DNA of 64,000 bases from Carallia brachiata (Eukaryota; Streptophyta; Magnoliopsida; Malpighiales; Rhizophoraceae). A model generated the notes under the pieces. That model had not been told where the DNA came from. It saw only the letters and a list, made by a program, of their open reading frames with translations, and did no database searches. Shown here piece after piece: positions 46,328 to 58,366 of this stretch. The position numbers and the translations under genes were made by a program. The stretch is taken from assembly GCA_021464245.1 (NCBI GenBank), contig JADCRB010000018.1, forward strand, positions 1,779,261 through 1,843,260. The letters run 5' to 3'. Within the stretch, counting starts at the first letter, position 1. Each line of letters starts with the position of its first letter.

Positions 46328-46935
46328 TACCTACGAGGAAAAGTTGGCCTGCAGGAAAAAAATCAAGGAAAAGCTCACAACTGAGAATTTGTAAAATAAT
46401 AAAAAATTAATTATTTTTTTAAAATAATATATTTTTTAAAAAATTATTTTTTAACCTATAAAATTCTCATATCCACTCATCTTTAGTTCTCTTGTGATTA
46501 ATTTTTTCAGAAAGTTTTAACATACATACATCCATACATATATATCTATATAAAAGATACACAGATTTAATAAAATAATAATATTTTTATACGTTTTTAA
46601 CAAAAAAAAACTTGAAGGAAAATTTTTTTAACAAAAAAATCTTAGATAATATTTATATTTTATATTTTCAAATAACACTTATTTAAATTTAAGTTTTAAC
46701 TCTTTTAAAAAAATAAAAAAATATTATTGTATTCTTCGGTGCATCTCTCGGTAATGCACCTATGTATGTATAGTTCGATCCTTTTTCTCCTGGGGAAACC
46801 GTGGGCATCTTGTATTCATGCGCATCTTGTATTCATTACCAAGGACAAAGCTAATTCATGAGGCATAGAAAAATTTCACGGAAGTCCCACTTAACAAATA
46901 GCCAATATTCCCAACTAATGCTATCCACATTTTGA
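46328..46935. other. AT-rich spacer
   Basis: No gene or recognisable repeat apart from low-complexity A/T runs. Confidence 0.4.
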
Positions 46936-46939
46936 CGCG

Positions 46940-48490
46940 GAAAAATTTTAATTTTAGTTCAATAATTTTAAAAAAATCCAATTAAGATTAATTCCATTAG
47001 AAAAAGTTTATATCTAAGCTAGTAACTTCAATTATGTTAAAACTATCGTTATATGCTGACGTGACGTATTACATGACAAATCACTCTAAATGAGTTTGTT
47101 GACGTGTCAAACTATCTCATCCACATGTGGGATAAATTCAAATTTTTGTCACTAACTTAAAAAAAATCTAATTTTATGTCAATAATTTGGAGAAAGTTTA
47201 CAATCGGGTCTAACATCTTAAAGATAGTTCTAAACTTTCCTGTTTAAGTTCAAAAAAATTCATGTCATTGGCATGGATTGATCGAGAATAAGAAAACTTT
47301 GAAAACATTCTTTAACTTTTAATAAAATTAAATATAAAATAAGTATTGTCATAAACATTTCCTTCTTTTCCTAAGAATACCAGAATATACTATTTATCTA
47401 TATTTAATTACATTCGAGGACATTCTATCTAAAATACTAGTGAAAACAAATTTTAACAACTACCCAAAAGGCAAGCCCTTTTTTTTTTTGTCCTAAAAAG
47501 GCAAGCAATTTAGTGATATTATTGGAAACTTTCTTACTGCGAAATAGTTAATGTGCATGTGGACGGGAAGTTTTGATTGGCCCAACGCAAATTAGCCGGC
47601 GATGAGTTCACTGTTAAATCACTCGAAGAAGACTTTACCCTGCATTTAGGCTGCCTTTGCTATGCAAAAATAATTTGGAGGCAAAAAAAAATATAATTAT
47701 TATTATTTTTTTATTTTTTTTATTTTTTACACCACTTCAAATAATTTTATTTTTTCTCTATTTTTTCTCTCACAAATTATTATTTGTCTTTTCTTTTATT
47801 ATATTTTTTTCTCTCACTTTTTTCTACCACTCTAAATAATTTTATTTTCTCTTCATTTTTTCTCTCACAAATTATTATTTACCTTTTATTTCACCTATTT
47901 TCTTTCTCTCAACTTTTTTTATTATTTCAAATAATTTTATTTTTTCTCAACTTTCTTTCTTTTTTCTTCATTTCTTCTCCTTTTTCCTCTTTTACTCGCA
48001 CTCCAAACACACTTAGGGAAGAAAAGAAGTAACTACAAGTTCGTTGCATCTTCTATAGTCGTTTGAGGCAACTGAAAAAATGGGGAACATGTAGAAATTG
48101 CTCAGAATGTTATCAGAGTTTATTTCTTCACTCTTCATCAATCCATATCAATTGAACTTTTTTCTTTTACTTACAGGAAAATTCGCAACTGTCCTTTAGT
48201 TACTGGATCCAATTGTTTTTTTATTTTTAAATTACTTACTCAATTTAAAACTTTATCTAAGTTAGTAAACATGTGGATGAGATAGTTTGATGTGCTAATA
48301 AACTCATATGACGTGAGTTGAGTTGTTACGTATGCATCGCTTCAGCACATGACAGTGGTTTTAATAAAATTAAAGTTGCTGATTTATTTATGTACTTTTT
48401 CTAACGAAATTAATCTTAATTACATTTTTTTTAAAAAAATTTGACCAAAAATTAAATTTTTTATTCAATTAATGATGTAAATTTGAACTT
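46940..48490. repeat. Large imperfect inverted repeat, arms about 270-300 bp
   Basis: The arm at about 46940-47210 and the reverse complement of about 48190-48490 share ordered blocks. These are AATTAAGATTAAT, GTTAGAAAAAGT-like sequence, AACTT.AATT.TATTAAAAC, TGCTGA.G.GA.GTA and AAACTATCTCATCCACATGT. The span could be a foldback transposon of about 1.55 kb. Its centre holds a copy of the 95-bp-period MITE (47646-48017). Confidence 0.5.
47646..48017 (-). mobile_element. MITE with 95-bp internal period, copy 1 (minus orientation)
   Basis: AAATAATTTTATTTT recurs at 47739, 47834 and 47929, exactly 95 bp apart, each followed by TCTC-rich sequence. The right end CACTCCAAACACACTTAGGG is the complement of the GTGTGTTTGGAGTG-type end of the other copies. 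No real coding. Confidence 0.55.
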
Positions 48491-49379
48491 ATCCTTCTAT
48501 CTCACAGTCTAACTTATAAATTATCTTTCTCTCTCTCTCTCTCTCGTGTCGTGAGAACAGTGTCACAACCTTACCAATGATTAGTTATAGTTAGCCCGTG
48601 CTCAAAAGAAAGAAAGAAAGGAAAAAAAAAAAAAGTTAGTCGAACATTTTTGAAAAACAGAAATTATTGATTGGACTCTGTAAGACTCACTTTTAAAAAG
48701 GAAAAAAAAAACTAGACTTCTAAAATCAAAATTTTTAATTTTTATGTTCGCATGTAATAAAATTTTATTTTTTTTATAATTGTATTGATATTTTGTAAAA
48801 TAAAAAAATTATTTTTTTACTTTATATTTTATTAATACTGTTGTAAAAAAATATAAATTTATTACAATACAACTAAAATTTCAGATAAGTTTTATTTGAA
48901 AACGTAAGGGACCAAAAAACAGATCTCCATTCGAAAAATTTATGACCAGGTCAAACTCAACAACGTCGATTAAATGCGCACAACGAATCCTACAAGATTT
49001 TTTTTAAGCTACAAACAGATACTACTGTAAATGATAAGAGTTTATTATTGTTTAATTAAAAATTTTAAATTTAAATTTTTAGAGATGTAGTGTATTAAAT
49101 ATTTATTTAAAATTTTTATTATTTTTTAAAATTTTATTTAAATTAATTTAAATTAATTAGACTTAATATTAAGTAGTTTACGGCAAAAAACTTTTTTTTT
49201 GAAGCTACTGTCACATTTATCGATCAGCAAGACAATAAGATGAACTAGGTGGGGTCTACGACGTTAACACTCTCATGCACAGAATACAGCCACGTACCCC
49301 ATTCTCAAAAGATATTTAAATCACGATTGTTGAACGCCAGCCACATCAATCTTTGTCTTCGCGTCCTTGCACAAGGCTA
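48491..49379. other. Intergenic, no gene seen
   Basis: AT-rich with CT- and GAAA-type low complexity. Nothing recognised. Confidence 0.4.
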
Positions 49380-49690
49380 ACAGTGTGTTGGAATGCTTGA
49401 GAAAATATGGAAAAAAAAAATTATTGTGAAAAATAAAATTATTTAAATTAATAAAAAATAAAAATAAATAATAATTTATGAGAAAAAATTATATGATAAA
49501 AGTAAATTATTTGAATTGATGAGAAATTTTGAGTAAAAATATGATAAAAAAATAAATATTAATTTATAAAAAAATTATTAAAAAAATTATTTAGATTGAT
49601 AAAAAAAATAAAAATATAAGTTAAGAAAAAATAATATAGAATAATGATGTTTTTTTATATAATTTTATTTTTAATGGATTCTAATCAAAC
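49380..49690 (+). mobile_element. Diverged relative of the same MITE family, copy 2
   Basis: It starts with AGTGTGTTGGAATGCTTGAG, like the terminal GTGTGTTTGGAGTGCGAG of copy 1. AAATTATTT(A/G)AATTGAT recurs at 49436, 49504 and 49584. Spacing is irregular (68 and 80 bp), so this copy is more decayed. Confidence 0.4.
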
Positions 49691-49921
49691 TAAACAAATT
49701 ATAATTGTTAAGCAACAAAAAAGATTTTCAGAATCTCACCTAAGAAAATAGTCATTTTCCCAAACATGGATTTATAAATGGAAAAAAGACCATATATGTA
49801 CATCATGTGAGTCACGTGGGGTGGGCCTTCTACGTTGATTTTATCTCACATTATGTAGAAGGCTAATTTGAAAATTCAGAGAAAAGTAATTACCTTATTA
49901 CGAAGAGTTGCAGATGTCAAG

Positions 49922-50000
49922 CACTTCACGCATAGTTCGGTTGGCAAAGTTAAAAGCGTGGCTAACGCTTGATAAGGATTCAAACGCCTACGGCACTAAA
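49922..50000 (+). other. tRNA/SINE-like fragment
   Basis: TAGTTCGGTTGG resembles a polymerase III A box. GGATTCAAACGCC about 40 bp later resembles a B box (GGTTCAAATCC). No tRNA clover-leaf could be drawn and no target duplication was found, so an old SINE head is the best reading. Confidence 0.3.
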
Positions 50001-50087
50001 GTTAAACTTATGCTGTTCCCTTACATAATGGTTAGTAATTCTTGTCGGGCCTTGCGACTGTGCTGCTTTTCCTTACATTATGTTTAG

Positions 50088-50445
50088 AGTGAGTGGAAGG
50101 GTAAGGAAAGGAGGAAAAAAAAGAAAATAAAGAGAAGATAAAGTTATTTGGAGTGGTGAAAAAAGTGAAGAAAATAAAAATATAATAAAAAAAAAGTAAA
50201 TAGTAATTTGTGAGAGAAAAAGTGAAGAGAAAATAAAGTTATTTGGAGTGATAGAAAAATGAAGAGAAAGAAAATATGGTAAAAGAAAAAATAAATAGTA
50301 ATTTGTAAAAGAAAAATGGGAGAAAAAATAAATTATTTAGAATGGTATAGAAAGTGAGAAGAAATAAATATAAAAAAAAATATAGTAATAATTATACTTT
50401 TCTTTCTCTCCTACCCTTTCCATCGCACAACAAACACACCCTTAG
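50088..50445 (+). mobile_element. MITE with 95-bp internal period, copy 3 (plus orientation)
   Basis: AAGTTATTTGGAGTG occurs at 50141 and 50236, and AAATTATTTAGAATG at 50331, exactly 95 bp apart. The ends are partly inverted: TGGAAGGGTAAGG near the left, and CCTACCCTTTCCA near the right followed by ...CAACAAACACACCCTTAG. No coding capacity. Confidence 0.6.
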
Positions 50446-51928
50446 TCTCGATGTAGAGATCTATTGCTTGCGAGAGTAGCAACAATCCTCCAAAATCTTG
50501 GGAGAATCATTCTTTTACTTTCCTATTTTTTCAAAAAAAAAAAAAAGAATTTGAGATGTCAAAATACTTTATGACAAGATAACACAATCACAATTTGCTT
50601 GTAAAAAATTCAATTTCACTTGACGAATGGATTTAAACGCGCAAAATGACCAAAAAATTTATAATCAACGTGATCCGACCCAACTTGGTTCATAATTCGA
50701 TTTTTTTAAGAGAAAAAAAATTAGATATTGGTATTTAAACTTTGACATTTATGAATAATAATACATATTTTACTATTTCAATTATAGATATTATAAATAT
50801 TATTTTGACAAAATAATTATTTATTATTTATTTCTCTTTTTTTTCTTATTATCCTAGATCTAGATTAATTGGTTTGGAAAAGAGAATATTTAGGGAGAAT
50901 AAGAGTTCAAATTTTAACTCTATTTTACTAGCATATTAGTGTTATCCAAGTTACAAGTTCATGGCTTTTCTTATTATTTTACTTGTACATGCATAGTATA
51001 TATACTATACAGTATTTACTTTACACACACACAGACATTATACACATATAATCATTGTCATTTTTTTTTAATTTTTATATGATTATGTAATTTTTATTTT
51101 TTATATTTAAATAAACACATCTATGGCCCAACTTCCAGGCTCAGCCCATCATGATCATGACTGACCAGCTACGCCCAGTGCTACACAGGCCGGAGGTAGC
51201 AGGCTGGCTCCTCCAAGGGACCGTCGAACTGGAAGAATTTGATAGCTAACTCCAGTCCCGTAAAGCCCTCAACGCACCATCAAGTAAATATCATTAATAA
51301 TTGCAAGAAGCTACTAATCAAGACTGATTGGTCTCCATTAATTATGTGCATAGGGATCCAAACAAAGTTACATATTGGTTGACAACTACTGCATTTTTTG
51401 GAAAACTTAGAATTCAGGTATTAGCAGAACTTCCAAATAATGTCAAGTAACTCGTTTGGCAAGATGTCATTGGAATGAGATAACCCTATTCTATCGTAAA
51501 AAATCAATAGTATTTTAGGCGTTATACTTTTTTTATTGATAAAAAAAAGCTTTCATCACTGGACTCAATGTAGCTAGAGCATTAAGGATCAAAGAACTTA
51601 AGGTCTTCAAGAAAATGTCAAAACTTAATCAAGCAAAAGGCAATCAAGACAGAATATTGAGAATAAAACCACACGTCTAAACCACTTTTCTCAGCCTTTT
51701 TTTTTAACCATTTCAGGGATTCATTCTGTTTCACATTTTTCAAATTGTAGATTGAGATGCTCTCGCACCCTCCTGCAAAAAATTTCCTCATGCGTAAATT
51801 GGCAGAAAGATATCGAACCTTAATATCTATATTATTGAAGAATTTACATAGACATAAATAAATGATCACCAAAATAAGAGCTCAAAGACAGACCAGCAGA
51901 AATCTCCATAACCAATAGATATTTCTAC
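50446..51928. other. Intergenic and 3' flank of the VQ gene
   Basis: AT-rich. A GC-rich patch at about 51120-51290 has no recognised coding frame and could be transposon debris. The final few hundred bases are the presumed 3' untranslated region of the minus-strand VQ gene. Confidence 0.4.
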
Positions 51929-52387
51929 TTAAACATTAATCAGATCTAACTGAGAAGATTCATGAATGAAATTTGTTTGAAGCATGTTCATGAAACCCCC
52001 TTCCACAGGAGGCAAAATTAATTCATCAAATGGCTCCAAAATGGAATCCGAGCCTGTCGATGTCTCTTGATAGAAACCCATCAAACGGTCCATAGATGCA
52101 TCACGATAGTGATGATCATCTACATTAATATTAGCTCCTTGATGATCAAGCTCAATCTTTTCACTTGGACCCTCTGTGGCATAATTAATGTCCATGAATC
52201 TCTCCGCCGTGTCGGAGTCTTTTCCGGTGAGTTCTTGGACAAGAGCTCTGAACTGTGAGGCGCTGGTCTTGACCTTCATGGGGCTGGAAATGTACACAAC
52301 TTTGATTGCCTTCTTGCTGTTTCTCTTGCCATTCCTCTTGCTTCTGCTGCTGCTCTTCTTGTCTACACCAAGAGCATCCATAACCAT
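51929..52387 (-). CDS. VQ-motif protein, sigma factor binding protein (SIB1/SIB2)-like, 152 aa
   Basis: A single-exon frame with the VQ core F-R-A-L-V-Q-E-L-T-G (residues 46-55), preceded by K-V-V-Y-I-S-S-P-M-K-V and a Lys/Arg/Ser-rich N-terminus (K-R-N-G-K-R-N-S-K-K) that could act as a nuclear signal or transit segment. VQ proteins of the SIB type bind group I WRKY factors such as WRKY33 and plastid sigma factors, and modulate defence. The C-terminal half is acidic and ends in short hydrophobic motifs (F-M-N-M-L-Q-T-N-F). VQ genes are usually intronless and small, as here. The start could be 52387 (M-V-M-D-A-L) or 52381 (M-D-A-L). No defects seen. Confidence 0.88.
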   Translation of the reverse strand: MVMDALGVDKKSSSRSKRNGKRNSKKAIKVVYISSPMKVKTSASQFRALVQELTGKDSDTAERFMDINYATEGPSEKIELDHQGANINVDDHHYRDASMDRLMGFYQETSTGSDSILEPFDELILPPVEGGFMNMLQTNFIHESSQLDLINV

Positions 52388-52476
52388 AATAAAACAATTC
52401 AATATTAGCTAAAATTAAGACTGTTGTAGTTAACTATTGAATTCTCATGATCACTTGGTAGCCATCCTAAGTAAGG

Positions 52477-52486
52477 TTTATATAAA
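52477..52486 (-). promoter_or_regulatory. TATA box of the VQ gene
   Basis: TTTATATAAA (palindromic) lies 90 bp upstream of the start codon at 52387, suitable for a leader of about 60 nt. Confidence 0.6.
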
Positions 52487-52784
52487 GGCCGGGAAGCTGG
52501 AGATGTTCAATGTGAAAAGGCGGTTTCTTGGAAGGACGTGAAATTTGGCAAGAAATTGATGGAGGCTTGATGTTGTATATGGAAGCCTGCAGGAAACTTA
52601 CGTTAAATAGAAGGTTCTGTGTGTCAGTATGTCATAAGCAATGATGCTTGGATGACCCGCAATCTTATTAAAAAAAAAAAGGTAATTTCGAACGTTGAAT
52701 TCAATAATTAGCATAATTTTATTAACGGTAATGTTATAAAGACGCAGTTTAGTATATGGTAGTCATTCATAGCTAAAGTAAAGG

Positions 52785-53022
52785 GAAAAATATATGGAGA
52801 TGCACAAAAAATAAAAGTGAGGTCGACGCATTACAATCGCTATTTTGATTTTGTAATAAGTAGTTTAAATTTTAATTTTGCAACAAACGGTTTAATTTTT
52901 ATGACAAAATATAAAAATATTTTTAATTATTTTTTTTATTGTAAAAATTAATCTACTTGTTATAAAAATAAAGTCACCCGTTATAATATGTCAACTCTTA
53001 CATTTATTTTTTATGCGTCTAT
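52785..53022. mobile_element. Foldback MITE, about 240 bp
   Basis: The left arm (GATGCACAAAAAATAAAA, then GTCGACGCATTACAA and GTAATAAGTAGTTTAAATTT) pairs with the right arm read backwards (GACGCATAAAAAATAAATGT, GTTGACATATTATAA, TAACAAGTAGATTAATTTT). No coding. Confidence 0.5.
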
Positions 53023-53820
53023 ACAGCTGAACTTAACGGAGAATACAAACATGCGATGAATGGTCGTAAAGCACTTGAATCGCAAACCAAAAGTCCCACA
53101 GGTGCCTAAACATGAAGGTTAGTGTTGTTCCCCACATTTTGTATGGGTACACTGAATTGTTTTAACACCCAGGATTCGAGTTTGGTATCACAATTAAGCT
53201 TCCATTGTGTCTGGCCGTCAGATCATACATATCTTAAGCTTATTGTTTGCTTTTCATTTAATTTGTTCAACCTAAGCCAGCAAACACGTGGGGATCATTT
53301 CGTGGGGGTTTCGTGACAACTAAGGCTTTGATAGTGACTTTGGGTTCATCGTAACAAGAGGATAAAACTCAGATTGATAATGTATAGCCACGAGCGCAGT
53401 CTCCGTGACTGAGAAAACTGGACATTGGAAGGTTACGACTTTTTCATTTTATTTATTTGTTTATTAAATTATTATTATTATTATTATTATTATTTTGCCT
53501 ACATCGGAGTTGAAGTGGAGATATCCTGAACGACTATATCCAACAGAATAAATGGCTCGGTGATAGTAAGGTCATGACTTTTGAAATTTTGATGGAGTTT
53601 GCATACGTGGGTGGTGGGACAAGCAGCAGACGGGTGATAGCAGGCCTCTCGTGCAAAAATGACTTTATTTTATACAATAGTTGCTTCATATTTTTGTTGT
53701 GTTATTCTAAACTTTATACCGGTTGGTTGCACATCTATTTAATTAGTATAAAAAAAAATTTAGAGAAATTTTCTTTTTAATTATAGATCCTATTTGGCAT
53801 TCTTACAAATTACCTCTTTA
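53023..53820. other. Intergenic, no gene seen
   Basis: Non-coding, with an ATT trinucleotide run at about 53466-53494. The stretch 53739-53820 is similar to 54245-54335 (see the tandem repeat). Confidence 0.4.
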
Positions 53821-54248
53821 ATTCTTATAAAAACAAAAAAAAATTTTTATAAAATTGTTTATCTTTTTAATTAATTTGCTACCTGTTCATTCTTTCACAA
53901 TTATTATCATTAAAAATTTTTGTAACTATTCTTTCATAATTATTACCATTGAAAACCTCTTCAATTCTTATAAAAACAAAAAAAAAACTTCATAAAATTG
54001 TTCATTTTTTAATTAATTTGATACCTGACTATTCTTTCACAATTATTACCATTGAAAACTTTTATAACCATTCTTTCACAATTATTACAATTGAAAACCT
54101 CTTCAATTCTTATAAAAACAAAAAAAAGCTTCATAAAATTGTTCATCTTTTTAATTAATTTGCTACATGTCCATTCTTTCACAATTATTACCATTGAAAA
54201 TTTTTGTAACTATTCTTTCACAATTATTACCATTGAAAATATATTTAA
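53821..54248. repeat. Tandem repeat, three units of about 143 bp
   Basis: ATTCTTATAAAAACAAAA starts at 53821, 53964 and 54106. Each is followed by ATAAAATTGTT, TTTTTAATTAATTTG, ATTCTTTCACAATTATTA and ATTGAAAA. Units differ by a few bases. Sequences flanking the array (53739-53820 and 54245-54335) also resemble each other. Confidence 0.85.
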
Positions 54249-55745
54249 TTAGTATAAAAGAGAAATTTAGAGGAAATTTCCCCTTAATCCTAACTCTTAT
54301 GTGGCAATTTCACAAATTTTCTCTTTAATACTTTATAATTATCATATAATTATCAGTTATTACCTTTTATTTTAGAACAAAATATATTTAGAGGGAATGT
54401 AGTATTTAATACAAAACTTGATCACCTCCTTATTGTCATTATTATGTGTCGCTTCTACCGTTACTGTTGTTTATCTCTACGATAGGAAAAAAAGACCCTT
54501 TGGTGGAAAAAATTCTTCTGTGTAATTAAATAAATTATTAAAATTTTCAATAGATTATTGTCGTTATGTGTGGTGGGAAAATTTCTCCAAAAAAAAAAAG
54601 GCTGTAACGTTTGTCTAATAAATCATTTATTGCAACTAATACCAAATTTATTGTCTTAAATATAGACTAACTGTTATTATTTCTACACAATTATTTTACT
54701 TTACCACAGCAACCCATTCACGATTGCTTCTCCCCTTCTTTTTCTTCTTCTTCTTTTTTAGTTTCTAGCCCAAAAACAACAAAAGCTTCATGTGCGTAGA
54801 TCATACGATGTTCATGTGTCTAACCTATTCTATCAAATCTAATTATTTAATACCACATTTATTATGTTTCATAGCAGGTTGATTATAATCTCCACACATC
54901 TCTCTCTTTCAAATTCTTTTTTTTTTTAAGTATTGATTGTTTGGATCTATATATTGATACCTGAATGTCACATAAAATTAAAATTATTATTGTTACTCAT
55001 ATTTACTTTTTTTAAAAAATAAATCTTTTAATTATTTACAATGATATATTTTTTTGAGAGATTGAAGTTGGTAACTGAAATTCATTAAATGGCTATTTCA
55101 ATTATGATTTTGTCCATTCTTAGATAATGCTTTAAATATCTTGACAGAAATGAGAGATATGATATTGACTTTTTTTGTTATATTTCTTTTCAGGTTTCCT
55201 CCTTCCTGCAACTATAAGGTATTATTCATCAACACGTTTTGCATGTTAAATTTGTGTTAGCATAATTTCTCAGTATTTTTACTTTTGAACTACAAGAAGC
55301 AACTTCCATTTAAATACACTGCTTGAATTTTTAACAGACCTGACACTAAACACTTGGTATATATTTGTGGCAAGGGTGAATTGTGCAATGAAGGTTTGTT
55401 GGCTTTAGAACTATATTAATTTCTTATTAACACACTTTAAGTTCACCTTGACTTTTCTTTACTCATAGCATTTTGTAGTTGCATTTTTTGCAATACTCAT
55501 AATTTCAATCGTTTTCCTAAATAAATTGTTAGATAAAGATGGTAATTTTGTTGGTTCACCTAAGGGAAAATGGTAGTCATGGAGACAAAAGCAATGACAT
55601 TATTTGTGGATTCTGTTAATTTAATTTATAGTATTGACTTTTTTATTTTCGTAATAATTTCTCAAAAATCAAATTTAATTATTTATATTTGACTTACTAT
55701 ATAACTAAATTTATATTATAATTTTTTTAATAAATATCTTAAACT

Positions 55746-55758
55746 CGCGCAACGCGTG
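55746..55758 (-). other. Helitron-like GC hairpin, degraded end
   Basis: CGCGCAACGCGTG (inverted CGCG arms) in AT-rich DNA resembles the 3' hairpin of plant Helitrons on the minus strand, but no CTRR end follows at the proper distance. Confidence 0.2.
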
Positions 55759-57277
55759 GAATTTATTTCTATTTTTATATTAAAAACAAAAGGTGGCTGG
55801 ACTTACCACGTAGTACTAACGCGTTTGTAGCTTGTCCGACTATGCCATCCACCTAGTTTTTCTTTTTTCCTTTTTTTTTTATTTATTTTGGTATTACAAA
55901 AATTTTTTATTTAACCCCTTTTTAAAATAAAAAAAATTGAGTCCCCCTTGAATTTTTCAGCGGGAAAGATGGGGTGACTTTCTACATCTGAATTATAAAG
56001 AGGGATGAAAAAGAGATTAGGATTGTCGTCCAATATTACATCACCCTGACAACAACCCATCGTTTGTTTATTGATGCATAATAAATGGACAGTGTATAAA
56101 TGAAGTTAACAATTATATATATTATTGATAAATTTGTTATGCATTAATTTAAGTTATAAATTTTATAAATTTTTAGATGTGTTTTATTTTTATAATTTAT
56201 AACGTGCAAAATTATTATAATTTATGTATAATAAAATTATAAAAAATTTATATAAAAAATAATTCTGTTCCCTCTCGATCTTTTTTCTCTCCTCATCCAT
56301 GTAATTGAACCCTTATTTATCTATTTATGTTTTCTGAGCAAATAACTCATTTTGTATTTATCGCTTTCGCAGATATTGGAACCAATAAAACGTAGGAGAT
56401 GTGACCTTAGTAAAACCCGTAAGCGTAAAATATATTTTATTTTATTTTTTGAGATTATTTAAAGTCTACGTAATGTTAGCCATCTAATCTTTCAAAGATG
56501 GCACCTAACCGAAAAAAAAAAAAGGTCTGTACACAGCACACCAGCCACTCCCAAAAAGAAAAAGGAAACCCAATTTGATCATCTAGAAACCATACACTCC
56601 ATCATCTAGAAGATGAAAGTGAAACCCAATTTGATCATCTTGTTGTATTTGCTTAAAAAATATTTTTTTTTTTTGTAAGAAAAATGAATTGAGAGAAATA
56701 ATATTTAATTTAAATTTGTTAAAAAAAATTACGTCTACTATATTTTTTAATTAAATTGAATTTATTTGTGTAAATATATTAAAAAATATATCACACAGAA
56801 CTAATCAAATATAATACCATCGCATTAGAGTGTAGTCCCACCGCGTGTCCTATCACAAGAAAAACTTTGTACGTGCCTTTGAAAAACTTGCAATTGACGT
56901 GTGGAAAGGACAACTCCAATTAATTGGTACTTTGGTTTGGTAGTTGCTTGAATGTAGTTTACCGTACGTACTATGTCGTACGGGAACCATGGCTAAAATT
57001 TGGTCAAGATCTATTTTCTTTGTAATGTTAAGCGTGCCTTTAATGTTTAATAAAATATTTTCGTAGAAAAAAGAAAGGAAAATAGAAAAAATATTTTTTA
57101 TTTATTTTTTTATTAATTTAAATAATTATCTTTTATTTTTTCTTTCATAAATTATTTTTTTTCATAATTTTCTAATCATTATTTTTTATCAATTATAATA
57201 TTATCATTACTGTACTATTTTTTATTTTTTTTCTATTCACTTTCTAATCAAAATCTTACCATCCAATCACAGGAAAA

Positions 57278-57466
57278 TGTTTATGAATATATAAAAAATT
57301 ATCCATAATATGTTTATATTGTAGCAATTTATATATTTTATATGATAAAATATTAGACAAAAAAATATCATTATTTTTCAATTTATATTTTTTGATTGTG
57401 GTTGTATAAAATACACTGATTATTATAGTATGGCACTGTATGAATAATTTTTTTATGCCTACGGAG
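57278..57466. mobile_element. Small foldback MITE, similar to the one at 10931-11128
   Basis: The left end TGTTTATGAATATATAAAAA resembles the left end at 10931. The right end ...TTTTTTATGCCTACGG is its imperfect inverse. No coding. Confidence 0.4.
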
Positions 57467-58366
57467 CACTTTAAAATATATTATATTAAGAGCAAAGAAA
57501 AAAATTACATTAATATAAAATCTAAACACAAAATAATGATACAAATTCTATTGATTGAATAATAAGTCTAATATAATTAATGATTCAATTTTAAATAATA
57601 AGTTTACGTCATCATTTTACATTTATGTAGTAAGCCTTTAAGATCAAATTGTAATATATTCTTGCAAATAAATATAATATATTTTTATAAAACCATATTA
57701 CATTTTTTTAATCAGAACAAATGGAGCACCGCAATAGACCCTTGCTCCCACCCATGCAGTTGCGGAGTCGCGCTAGTTCTTTTATAATATAATATATGTA
57801 TGTAATCTAGGTTGACATTTTCGATAGGATCAGTCACCATTGATTCATGGCATATAGAGTGAGAATTTATAGGAAATTACCCTTTTAACACATTTGGACT
57901 TTCAATATTAAGCTGAAACCTAATCTAAGGGCCGCAAATATCTCTAATTGTTTTTCCTTAAAATATTATAGATATAAATCAAAAGCAATATTATTTTCTC
58001 TTACATCTATGAGAAATTTTCAGATAAACGTGGTGTATAATTAATCCCATGTTACTCAAAATAAATTCCACAAATATTTGAGTTTTCTCTCATATGATAC
58101 GTATGTGGAGGTCCATCATGGATACGGACATACGGTGAACCTTTCTATGGATACTTTCAAATAAAAAATTAATAGTATCAATACATGAGCGTAGTTTAAA
58201 AAAATATAACAATTCATCTCATAATATTTATTAATTTATTTTTTTTATTTTCTTAAATTTAATCATCTAATGATATATATTAGTTATTTTCACTTCCATT
58301 ACACGTAACTTGCACCTATCAAATATTTTTCTTAAATTAATTGAAGATTAAAATGTCCCACGTTTC

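Larger units (their letters stand above)
54336..58366. other. AT-rich intergenic region with transposon debris
   Basis: No gene was recognised over 4 kb. A Helitron-like hairpin at 55746-55758 and a MITE at 57278-57466 are listed separately. A stretch at 57110-57200 repeats words of the 95-bp MITE family (AAATAATT, CTTTCATAAATTATT). Confidence 0.45.

Noticed and set aside
47657..48032. Phe/Ser/Leu-rich open frames
   Set aside because: They come from the T/C-rich periodic MITE.
53821..54248. Repeats of even length considered as a CRISPR array
   Set aside because: Units are 143 bp head to tail with no spacers, and the sequence is eukaryotic nuclear DNA.
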